DNA from: Cytidiella melzeri | Lineage: Eukaryota > Basidiomycota > Agaricomycetes > Polyporales > Irpicaceae | Length of the DNA stretch: 39,372 bases | Direction of reading: 5' to 3' | NCBI GenBank assembly: GCA_022592445.1 | Contig: JABYQR010000401.1 | Coordinates: forward strand, 1-39,372 | Shown here: in pieces, positions 31,312 to 39,372 of the stretch | How positions within the stretch are numbered: the first letter of the stretch is position 1 | Layout of the letters: the number at the start of each line of letters is the position of its first letter | Made by a program: the position numbers and the translations under genes | The notes under the pieces: model-generated | What the model saw: the letters and a program-made list of their open reading frames with translations, nothing else | What the model was told of the DNA's origin: nothing | Databases searched by the model: none

Positions 31312-31532
31312 AAGAAGTCCTCACGAGTAAAGTACAAATACAGAGTCAATCAGTAAACTCACACCTCAGAGTAAGGTCGAATCTCTGAGGTGCTTCGATA
31401 CGAAGGCATTCCGTATATACTGTCGGAGAGTTAGTGGACGACGGAAGAATCGAGATGAGAGATCGTAACGAAGAGAGAAACTATAGTACAGACACCGGAA
31501 CGCGCGTCGAGTGGTCAAAAGCATATTCAACA
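31312..31532. mobile_element. 221-bp insertion in copy 3 flanked by GCGTGTC
   Basis: GCGTGTC occurs at 31305-31311 and 31533-31539. The intervening 221 bp has no counterpart in the other copies, whose sequence is continuous across this point. It holds a perfect 10-bp stem, CACCTCAGAG (31362-31371) and CTCTGAGGTG (31383-31392), with an 11-nt loop. No terminal inverted repeats or coding sequence are visible. It is possibly a small non-autonomous element. Confidence 0.55.
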
Positions 31533-31539
31533 GCGTGTC

Positions 31540-31830
31540 ATGCCCACTGTGCAAAAGTTTCAGTCTGCTCTCTGTAGCTATCGTCGCGAGCTCCCCACTA
31601 CAGAGCACATCGAGGTACCCACTAGCCTAGAGCTTACACGTCAAAGGACTCCACCTCCAGCTTACGGCGTAGGCGAACCTCCAGATTACCCTGTCAGCAA
31701 ACCCACTAAGCAACCTAATAAGCAACTTGCTAAGTTCAGAAAAACTGCTGGAAAAGCTGCTGCATGGGGGGCAGGACTGGGAGCTGTGGGAGGTACTGTA
31801 GGGTTTCTGGACTGGACAATCAAGAAGTGA
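31540..31830 (+). pseudogene. PPxY family, copy 3: truncated, intronless, new start
   Basis: Exons 1 and 2 and the introns around them are missing. Leader sequence (ATGCCCACTGTGC) is joined directly to the end of intron 2 and then to exon 3. By chance an ATG at 31540 is in frame with exon 3, giving a 96-aa ORF without a signal peptide: the former intron tail encodes FQSALCS, then ELTRQRTPPPAYGVGEPPDY (two PPxY motifs) and a basic Gly/Ala helix (AAAWGAGLGAVGGTVGFLDW). A GTGAGT at its end matches the third intron donor of the other copies. Whether it is expressed is unknown. Confidence 0.5.
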
Positions 31831-32608
31831 GTCGATATAAGTCAATGCTGCATGTAATACTAAAGTTTTCCCCTTCATGATCTGCGGCGAACGCCAAGAC
31901 AATCGGTGACAGTGACAGCAACAGGGCCACAGCACCATAACGAGTCGTGCCTTTTCCAATTCCTTCAAAGCACGATTCTTTTACACTGGGTGAGTAGTTG
32001 CCCGCCTGTTGGAACTGCCGGTGCTGACAAAACAAGTGACATGGAGGTCCAGTCGCCAATTTATTTAGAGCATGATATTGACAAATTGAGGAGAGGAACG
32101 AAGTGGCGGTGATGCGTAGATTTCTGTTGTTTATCCATTACTTATCAAGAGCGAATTACCATTTGCCTATATTTATTGATTTTCGACTACCTATTTTTCG
32201 CCGGCGACGCTGCAACTTTTGATGCCATCTGATGAGGCTCTCATTACGGCTACAATAGTAGTAGATGCAACTGGGTGAGATTTGTCGCAACCTGGCTGTG
32301 CTGTGTACTGATGGACCTCATTGCAGGTACAATAAGTGATGCTAGTTATAGGGGTGCTTCACATTCCACCACATGATACCGCTACTGGTGCACTCCTGTT
32401 TCCTTCTCTCGCCCCTCCCCTCCCTCCCCAACCACTTTGAGAGTGAGTCCCAACCTTTCTTCACGCAGTGGCACTGGCTGGTGCGTATCATACCCACCGT
32501 GCAATGTCAAAGCTCCTTCTGAATCATTTTGTAGCCCACCTTGCGCTTTTCCATTGTACAGTGTCCATACCTGCGCCCTGACCAAACCAAACGTCCTCAT
32601 TCTCCATC

Positions 32609-33749
32609 ATGCGCCCCTTCATCATCGTCGCTCTCACCACTGCTGGTCTCGCTGTATCTGTACCCATTCAAGGCACTATGTCTTCGGACGTGCCAGAAGG
32701 CACCTCAACCGTGGCTGCTGCTGGGGAGGACGTGGGCGATAGTGGCGCAATGTAGTTCGCCGTTGCCAAGTCAGCCCTGGGGATGCCTGGTGTGCTAACC
32801 AAGTCCGTTGGTCAAATACCGTGAGTCGACACTGTGTGTCAGTGTTGCACGCAATAACCAGCTTGCTCTCCGCAGCAACGCACAGACAACGCCACGTCGC
32901 GGAGATTCTGCCCAGTTCGCTGAGCTGTTCGATCGGTCAGTCGACTGAAATTGAAGTGGCACGTAATATTTACTATGCTCTCTGTAGCCATCGCCGCGAA
33001 GAACACACAGAGGTCATAGAGTTACCCACTCGTACACCTCCCCACGTCCAAAAAGCCCACCTCCAGCTTACGACAACGCGGCACCTCCATCTCACGAAAA
33101 CGCAGCACCTCCATCTCACGCCAACGTTGACGCGGCACCTCAATCTCACGAAAACGTTGACGCGGCACCTCCATCTCACGAAAACATTGTCGTGGCTCCT
33201 CCATCTCACGAAAACGTTGACGCGGCACCTCCATCTCACGAACACGTTGACGCGGCACCTCCATCTCACGAACACGTTGACGCGGCACCTCCATCTTACG
33301 AAAACGCGGCACCTCCATCTAACGTCGACAGGCCGCCGTCCTACTCTGCACTTTTGGCGATCGAGCGCCGCAAAAAAGCTAAATTGATGTGCTTAGGGGC
33401 AATTGGAATAGTTTGTGTATTTGCAATTGTCTTATCCAAGATGTGAGTCAACCTAAATCGATGTTGCACGTGGTGTTCAAGTTTTCCCCTACTCTGAAAG
33501 AACCGAGCCCCATGGCACGCATAAGAGTCGTCGCAACGAATCACCCGAGAGCTTTGCCGGCTTCCACAAAGCATTTTCCTATACAAGACGTCGGTGAGTA
33601 GTCTGAGCCTTCCGTTTGCTGCAACTGGCAGTGCTGACATAGCAAATGACAGGGAGGACCAGCCGCAAGAGTATGACAATAACAATCTCATCGAGCTGAT
33701 GACGCCCCTCTTTGATCCTGAGGCTCACAGCACTAACGATCTTCACTGA
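32609..33749 (+). pseudogene. PPxY family, copy 4: repeat-expanded, one nonsense codon
   Basis: Exons 32609-32820, 32876-32935, 33011-33442, 33501-33593, 33653-33749 join in phase over 298 codons with a single internal TAG (32753-32755), at a position that is CAG in copy 2. The conserved exon 3 acceptor (32987) would shift the frame, and an AG at 33010 restores it. Features: signal peptide MRPFIIVALTTAGLAVS, the RRGDSAQFAEL exon, one PPAY, a run of PPSH units, two PPSY motifs, a true transmembrane helix (CLGAIGIVCVFAIVLS), a basic segment and the conserved last exon (EDQPQEYDNNNLIEL). It could still be translated from the ATG at 32791 without a signal peptide. Confidence 0.55.
33081..33326 (+). 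repeat. 30-bp coding tandem repeat in copy 4
   Basis: About nine units of GCACCTCCATCTCACGAAAA plus GTTGACGCG (some units shortened to 24 bp). In the family frame they encode APPSHENVDA and variants. The first PPAY and the last PPSY keep Tyr while the inner units have His. Confidence 0.9.
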
Positions 33750-33911
33750 AGGAGAGGACCGACGTAGCGGTTCCTGAGTTGATGCTCGTTCTATACTCTA
33801 TACGACCCTCTGTTTAGGAAAGTGCGAAGGCGATTGGCCTTGAAATTGATGCTGTACTTTGCATCAGCTCAACAGCATGTGTACGTGTTTGAAAGTTACG
33901 AGTGTAGGGGA

Positions 33912-34408
33912 TGACTAGGAGAGTCAACTAACTCTGGGAGTAAGTGTCTTATTATTTCTCTGCTCTCTAGGAGCTGTATATATACATGTCTGTAACTAGA
34001 TTACTAATGCTACAGTAATGTCATATGAGTAAGGATTGGTAAGGATTGGTAATCCTATGAGTAATGATTGGTAATGCACAGTCCTGCTTGCTAATACTAC
34101 TGAATAGAGAATGTAAGCGATGACTGAGCATCCTACATAACTGAATGGTGCTGACTGAGCCTTTAGTAAGCTCAATACATTTGGTATATGAAATATGAGT
34201 CATGCAGAAGCCTCATGGTACTTCTGCTATTCAGTCATGGAAACTACTGGAACACGATGCCATATGGTGTAAGTATCGCATCGTGTGTGACTATAAGGAT
34301 GGTGGAATCACATGCTATGTACTATCTGTGCTTATCTATCTACATATCTAATCTACATTGTCCATAGATCTGATGTCCGATAATCAGCGATACAATCTCG
34401 CTTTGACA
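33912..34408 (-). repeat. Ty1/copia 3' LTR
   Basis: On the minus strand it starts TGTCAAAGCGAG directly after a purine tract (AAGTGGGAG), as copia 3' LTRs do. It contains a TATATATAC promoter-like box (near 33976 on the plus strand). The far end is set at TGACTAGG (plus), where similarity to the 3' flank of family copy 1 stops; this boundary is approximate. Confidence 0.7.
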
Positions 34409-34651
34409 CTCCCACTTGATGCCAACATCATTTTGCTTTGAGCTACTTTGAATGACAGCATCTCGTTAGGGTGCAGTGAAGTTCACTAGTCCAAGACTCC
34501 CACTGAATTTAGACTGTTTCTGAAATGCCAATGACTTGGTCATAATATCAGCAACTTGGTCTTCAGTTGGGATGGCATAGAGTTCTGCCTTTTTGTCTTC
34601 ATTTATGAACTCGCGAACATAGTGATAACGAATGTCAATGTGCTTTGAACG
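34409..34651 (-). pseudogene. Ty1/copia pol C-terminus and polypurine tract
   Basis: Minus-strand frame reading TRSKHIDIRYHYVREFI then VADIMTKSLAF, the standard end of copia RNase H, closing at the stop at 34466-34468. Its upstream part is cut off at 34652 by the gypsy LTR. The rest of the element should lie beyond the right window edge if this is a simple nested insertion. Confidence 0.88.
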
Positions 34652-35000
34652 TGTCACGAGCATGCACACTTTTTCCTTTCTTTTTCCTCTTATTTCCCTT
34701 ATCTTATCTTCTCAATTTCCTTATCTTATCTTATCGATGGTACATGGCTACTGCATGTGATCAAGTGCATGTGACAGACTGGTCACATGATCATAGAAGG
34801 TGCTGGAACATTGTGGAACATTGTAGAACATCGCACCATAGCACACCATACGTTCCCACAGCAGTGTTAGGAGTACAGACCCGGTACCAGGGGTCCTTGT
34901 CTGAGATGTATATAAACCCACCCTGTAGCTCCCTAAAGACCTCAGATTCTACCTCCTGGTCTTTAGGTGACGTCCACCTTGTACCTAGTCCTTCACAGTA
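34652..35000 (+). repeat. Gypsy 5' LTR
   Basis: Begins TGTCACGAGC at the exact point where the copia coding sequence breaks. TATATAAA lies at 34909-34916. It shares its last identifiable block with the LTR fragment at 1553. The 3' boundary and primer-binding site are not certain because the partner LTR is not in the window. Confidence 0.75.
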
Positions 35001-35143
35001 CTAATATAACCTGGTCTTTAGCTCATCGTTAGCTGCTCCCTCGTCGTTGTCTCTCCCTCATCATCATCTCCCTTGTCGTCATCGTCCACGCGAGTTCGCT
35101 CGTCGTTCCTCCATCCCCGTCGTCACTTCCTCGCTCTTCATAG

Positions 35144-36133
35144 AGTTTGGTTGTGTTCTTGACATTAGGTAGAATCTCCGTACGCTCGCCTGGACGTCGC
35201 GCAACCGCACATTTTCCTTTCCCCAAAGTTTTAAAAAGTTTAGTCCCCCCGGTTTACCAGTACGTTGTATTGGCCCGGACCCTTGATCTTCATTCTCACG
35301 TCGTGGTTGTAGTGCCGAAAGACGTACGCATCCGTCGTAACATACCCGAGTCTTTCTTCGAGGCTCGACAAGAACTGCGCAAACAAGGTCGTCCCCATCT
35401 CTACACAGAGAAGGACCTTGAAGCCATCGTCTCGTACGTCTCACGCCGTCCTCACTACCATCCTCTCGGTACTAGACTCCCCCACTTCGACCACGAAAAG
35501 TTTGCTCGTGACAACGAGTCTATCAAGGAACGCACACGCACCGAACGTACACAAACTCTCGCCAACCGTATTGAGAAACCATCTCTCAAGGATCGCATCT
35601 CTCGGGCACCCGCACCACCTCGACCGGACGCACAGAAACCGGTGACACTTGACTTCCACAAGTTCTCCATCAAGGACCAAGTCGGCATTCTCAAGCCGAA
35701 GATCGAGGCCACCACCAGACGCCTCAAGATCCTGATCGAGCTTACCCGAGACCGCAACGACTCACAGGTCAAGTCAGTCCTGTTACTCAACGATAAACTC
35801 CTATACCTCATCGAGCACACGGAGGAAGTACTCTCCACGCGCACACCTGCCCAGCTCAAAGCACTGAACTGGGGCTTGCAGTCAGTGGGACAAATTAATT
35901 TCACACAATTGCGCAAGAGGTTGACGGAGGTTACGAGTCGAGTTGCATTTGTAGCGGACGGAGGATACTTTGAGAAACTTCCTTTGTAGTAGACAGCAAT
36001 CATTGAGTGCGATAACCGTTTCCACGTCTTCGATCCCGACGATCTTCAGGATTGTCACGATAACGAAGAGGACCACGCGTATATTGAAATCTGCGAACAA
36101 CAACCGTGTCCAAATCGAAATCAAAATTTGTAG
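35144..36133 (+). CDS. Gypsy leader ORF without ATG, interrupted by TAG TAG
   Basis: Open from 35144 to a TAG at 35987, 281 codons with protein-like composition and not one ATG. After two adjacent TAG codons (35987-35992) the same frame stays open for 46 more codons of acidic sequence (AIIECDNRFHVFDPDDLQ) and ends with TTG-TAG at 36131-36133. I recognise no domain; a repeated LKDRISR-like basic segment and a Leu-rich helical C-terminal half are visible. It might be an N-terminal extension of Gag or an accessory ORF. No upstream ATG exon with a clear donor was found. Loss of ATG codons and CAG-to-TAG changes would fit point-mutation damage, but the downstream gag and pol are intact. Confidence 0.5.
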
Positions 36134-37446
36134 TATCCCGTCATTTCAGAGAAGGACAACGATACCGTGGATACGTAGCCTGCGATAACAGTCAAATATC
36201 GTTAATTGTTCAAGTTCCGGGAGAAGTCGAAGTTCCAGAACTTGATACCAGTTTAGTCACAGCAGTTTTACCGGAAACCACCACTGCTACCCCTGTTCCC
36301 ATCATTCCCGAAACCATACCGGAAATCCCACCGGTAACTCCTGAAGCGCCCACCGTCGTCCCCATCAATTCCGCACCTGTCACGATGACAACACCCGCAG
36401 TTGATCCTGCCTTGATTGCAGCCATTGTAGCTGCAGTTACACAAGCAATGCCAAGACCGCAAGTCACGGTCAACAATAACGACACCAAGCCCGATAGATA
36501 CAAGGGCGAACATGGCCGTGACTTAGAACGGTTCTTGTCACAATGCGAGGCTTACTGGGTGACCGCCAGTATTACCGATGAAAGAACCAAGGTCCTGACA
36601 GCAATCTACCGGTTGTCAGAAAAGGCCGCCCAATGGGCAATACCGGTCACGGACCATATGGCTGACCACAACGGTAGTTTGCCGGCCAACCTCGATACAT
36701 GGGCCAAGTTTAAGACGGAGCTCAAGAAGTACTTCGGCGATGCAACGCCCGAAGATACGGCTATTCGTGAACTGGAGAAGCTCTGTGGAGCTGAGAAGAA
36801 GGAAAAGAATGCGCGGGATGTTGGCACATACGTCACTGACTTTCAGTCATACGTGGGTCGCATCAATGGGTTGAGCGATAAGGACAAGGAGATCCGGTTC
36901 ATAAAGGGTCTCCCTGAATACATCTATGGGCGACTGGCAACGGCTGAAGCTCCACCGACCAATTACCAAGGTTGGATTGACAGGTCTCTGAAAATGGCGG
37001 CTGCGTATGCCCGCATCAGAGAAACGACGGAGAAGAAAATTCCGTCTGTTCCCTCGTCAACGACGACGAGACCTACCCAGTCCCAGCCCAGGTTTACCCC
37101 GGCTCCCCGTCCTTCCAACGGTCCGGTCCCTATGGAGGTTGACGCCTCCAAGATGCAACAAGGACGGCGGTGTTATAACTGCCAGGAACTCACAACGGAT
37201 CCCAATCATATTGCGCGCACATGTACCAAACCCGCAGTCCCTCGTCCACCTCCTCGTGGACCACGTGTAGCAGCTACCAATGCAGAGGCCTCGACCTCCA
37301 AAGCCGAAGGGAAGAAACCGGAGACAACCGGAGAGCCAATCCCGTCAGGGGTATCAGAAGTAACCCTGAACGCAATACTTGGAGAGCTGGAAAAGTTGAA
37401 GGCGGAGAATGCCGACCTCAAGAAGAGACTTGAGGAGGGTTTTTGA
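36088..37446 (+). CDS. Gypsy Gag (capsid and nucleocapsid)
   Basis: Frame open from 36088, with its first in-frame ATG only at 36385, so a stand-alone Gag would be 353 aa. A long Pro/Thr/Val-rich N-terminal region precedes the retrotransposon gag domain (PDRYKGEHGRDLERFLSQCE, then LDTWAKFKTELKKYFG and FIKGLPEYIYGRL, about 36484-37010). The zinc kn­uckle is CYNCQELTTDPNHIARTC, spaced C-x2-C-x8-H-x4-C instead of C-x2-C-x4-H-x4-C. It ends in a charged helix (KLKAENADLKKRLEE) and TGA directly behind a GGGTTTT heptamer. Confidence 0.88.
   Translation, partial: NLRTTTVSKSKSKFVVSRHFREGQRYRGYVACDNSQISLIVQVPGEVEVPELDTSLVTAVLPETTTATPVPIIPETIPEIPPVTPEAPTVVPINSAPVTMTTPAVDPALIAAIVAAVTQAMPRPQVTVNNNDTKPDRYKGEHGRDLERFLSQCEAYWVTASITDERTKVLTAIYRLSEKAAQWAIPVTDHMADHNGSLPANLDTWAKFKTELKKYFGDATPEDTAIRELEKLCGAEKKEKNARDVGTYVTDFQSYVGRINGLSDKDKEIRFIKGLPEYIYGRLATAEAPPTNYQGWIDRSLKMAAAYARIRETTEKKIPSVPSSTTTRPTQSQPRFTPAPRPSNGPVPMEVDASKMQQGRRCYNCQELTTDPNHIARTCTKPAVPRPPPRGPRVAATNAEASTSKAEGKKPETTGEPIPSGVSEVTLNAILGELEKLKAENADLKKRLEEGF
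36124..36133 (+). promoter_or_regulatory. Possible -1 frameshift site, leader ORF to gag
   Basis: A-AAT-TTG in the leader frame directly followed by TAG. A slip of -1 lands in the gag frame (GTA TCC CGT). It fits the X-XXY-YYZ rule and resembles the Rous sarcoma virus site class, though Z = G is usually weaker. Confidence 0.4.
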
Positions 37447-39372
37447 TTCGGGCCGTGATTCGAGCTGCGCAAGCACGCGCCCCGCGTATACCATGTAACA
37501 ATAGATTTTCCGTACTCGCGTCTGATGTATTAGAGACTGGTTCTGAATCAGAACATTTTCACGTACCCATCACAGTTTCAGGAGTGCGGAGATCTAAAGA
37601 AGTCGCAGCAATGATTGATAGTGGAGCCTCGACACTATTCATTCATAAACGGTTTGTTCGAGAGCATCGTATCAGAACCCGGAAGTTAAAACAACCCATT
37701 CCGGTGTACAACATAGATGGAACCCCAAATCGAGACGGGGCTATTGACGAAGTTGCCATTCTCAATATGAGGATAGGGGACCACGAGGAGAGGACCATCT
37801 TCACGGTCACTGATATTGGACCCGAAGACGTAATTATAGGAATCGATTGGTTGCGGTATCATAACCCCACCATTGATTGGTACGAAGGCATCATCAGGAT
37901 GGATGGATGTCCTGATGCATGTAAACCCAGGCAACGGGTTGATGAAGCAAAGGAGGTTGCAGCTAAGAGAACAGCTGAGCCTAAACGGAAGAAGAGAACT
38001 CCGGGATTACGGAAAGTTGTGGAACAACTTCCGTACTTGCCGGTGGATACGGAGGATGCCGAAGAAGACATTGAGGAAACCACCGAAGGTTCAGGAAGTT
38101 TGGATGGGGCCGAATCGCCGAAGTTACAGGCACAGGCCACTACTCAGCTCGGTGGAAAAGGAACTCCCCGACGCATTGTACGCACACGTCCGACACCTAT
38201 GGTACAGGAAGGCGAACGCCTGTTCACTCTAGCGGGATACACATACTCTAGTGAACTAGCTGAGATTGAGAACCGGGTTAAACCAGTCAAAACCTTTGAA
38301 GAGATGGTACCTGAGCAATATCGTCAACATGCTCACATTTTCTCTGAAACGGAATCTCAACGACTTCCAGAACACAAGTCGTACGACCATGCAATTGAGT
38401 TAGTTCCGGAAGCAAAAGGATTCCATGCAAAGGTTTACCCGCTATCACACCCTGAGCAAGAAGAGCTTGATAAGTTTATCCGAGAGAACCTAGAGAAGGG
38501 GTACATTCGACCGTCGAAATCCCCAATGGCGTCACCCTTCTTCTTTGTCAAGAAAAAGGATGGAAAGTTACGCCCAGTGCAGGATTACCGGAAGTTGAAC
38601 GAAGTCACTATCAAAAACAGGTATCCACTGCCGTTGATCTCCGAACTCATGGATAGATTGCGCGGTGCTAAGTTCTTCACTAAGCTGGACGTCAGATGGG
38701 GGTACAATAATGTCCGCATCAAGGAAGGCGATGAACACAAAGCTGCATTTGTCACCAACCGAGGACTGTTTGAACCTACGGTCATGTTCTTTGGTCTTAC
38801 CAATTCCCCGGCCACGTTCCAGAACATGATGAACGACATCTTTGCTGATCTTATTGCTGAAGGCAAGGTCACCGTCTACCTAGACGATATCCTCATCTAT
38901 TCCAAGGAAATCTCCAAGCACCGCGAGGTGGTACATGAAGTTCTGAGACGGCTCAGACAACATGATCTGTTTCTTAAACCGGAGAAATGCGAATTTGAGC
39001 GTTCAGAGACAGAATATCTTGGTGTTATCATTGGTCACAATCAGTTACGCATGGACCCTGTCAAAGTAAAAGCAGTGGCTGAGTGGCCTGTACCGCAGAA
39101 TGTCTCCGATATCCGCCGATTCCGTGGGTTTGCAAACTTCTACCGGAGGTTCATCAAAGACTTCGGAAAGATATGTAAGCCCTTAGACCGTCTCACGGGT
39201 AAGGTTCCTTGGAAATGGGGCCCTGAAGAACAGTCGGCGTTTGATGAACTCCGCCGACGATTTGTGGAAGTGCCGGTATTGGCAATGTGGAGTTTCGATA
39301 GACCCACACGTTTGGAAACGGATGCATCCGGGTATGCAATGGGAGGGGTATTGGAACAACAAGCCGAAGACG
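37434..39372 (+). CDS. Gypsy Pol: protease, reverse transcriptase, start of RNase H (partial)
   Basis: Uninterrupted for 646 codons to the window edge. Aspartic protease: MIDSGAS at 37611 with the later hydrophobic VIIGIDWL. Reverse transcriptase: EKGYIRPSKSPMASPFFFVK, LRPVQDYRKLN, TKLDVRWGYNNVRI, FFGLTNSPATFQ and catalytic VYLDDIL at 38874, then ETEYLGVIIG. The connection FRGFANFYRRFIKDF and the RNase H start ETDASGYAMGGVL at about 39316 follow. It has no own ATG at its start, as expected for a frameshift product. Integrase and the 3' LTR lie outside the window. Confidence 0.95.
37437..37446 (+). promoter_or_regulatory. Gag-Pol -1 ribosomal frameshift site
   Basis: G-GGT-TTT in the gag frame, then TGA. 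The pol frame opens at 37434, only three bases before the heptamer, and slipping by -1 gives GGG TTT TTG ATT CGG into pol. The heptamer matches the X-XXY-YYZ rule exactly. Confidence 0.8.

Larger units (their letters stand above)
34652..39372 (+). mobile_element. Ty3/gypsy LTR retrotransposon, nested in copia, right part outside window
   Basis: Order: 5' LTR, leader ORF, gag, protease, reverse transcriptase and the start of RNase H, then the window ends. It is inserted head-on into the copia pol gene. The gag and pol frames are intact as far as visible. Confidence 0.9.

Noticed and set aside
31362..31392. tRNA or tRNA-derived SINE in the copy 3 insertion
   Set aside because: Only a loose B-box resemblance; no A-box at the right distance, no cloverleaf, no A-rich tail.
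33022..33318. Minus-strand frame of repeated MEVPRQR-type units
   Set aside because: Any frame across a 30-bp repeat is open and repetitive; only the plus frame joins the family exons.
33081..33326. Regular repeat-spacer look, CRISPR-like
   Set aside because: Units are contiguous coding repeats without unique spacers, in a eukaryotic gene.

Overview
The window comes from a filamentous basidiomycete fungus, most likely an Agaricomycete close to the Polyporales. This rests on dense 50-80 nt GT-AG introns, a BTB/POZ family of the type expanded in wood-decay fungi, a DUF6535 membrane protein, and Tad-like LINE plus Ty1/copia and Ty3/gypsy debris. This is an inference from gene families and gene style; no marker gene is present.

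Left edge (1-2497): copia and gypsy LTR debris. Core (2498-25076): seven host genes, six of which could be spliced by hand into complete reading frames in which every exon phase agrees. They are a BTB/POZ protein (-; first exon uncertain), a MUP1-type methionine permease (+, 13 exons, 579 aa), a small conserved protein (+, 195 aa), a D-arabinitol dehydrogenase-like enzyme (-, 344 aa), a secreted histidine acid phosphatase (-, 482 aa), a DUF6535 membrane protein (+, 886 aa) and a secreted type-B carboxylesterase (-, 15 exons, 552 aa). A full-length LINE (13213-19284, perfect 15-bp target duplication, 22-nt poly(A)) sits in what was a roughly 320-bp shared promoter between the divergent phosphatase and DUF6535 genes.

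Accessory block (25690-33910): four diverged tandem copies of an unrecognised gene family. The family pattern is a signal peptide, a short basic exon, PPxY motifs, a C-terminal glycine-rich or hydrophobic helix and a conserved acidic last exon. Each copy is altered differently (exon loss, new start, frameshift, nonsense codon, 30-bp repeat expansion). The introns inside the copies share one sequence motif. Between copies 1 and 2 lies a 5'-truncated LINE with its own 15-bp duplication. This block is the best candidate for something undescribed.

Right edge (33912-39372): a minus-strand copia element (3' LTR, polypurine tract, end of pol) is interrupted by a plus-strand Ty3/gypsy element that runs off the window. 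The gypsy element has a leader ORF with no ATG codon, a gag with an expanded zinc knuckle, and a pol reached through a textbook -1 frameshift heptamer (GGGTTTT directly before the gag stop). A second heptamer of the same layout (AAATTTG directly before TAG) lies at the leader-gag junction.

The host genes do not form an obvious pathway. The permease, phosphatase, esterase and polyol dehydrogenase all fit a saprotroph's nutrient uptake, but nothing here shows they act together.
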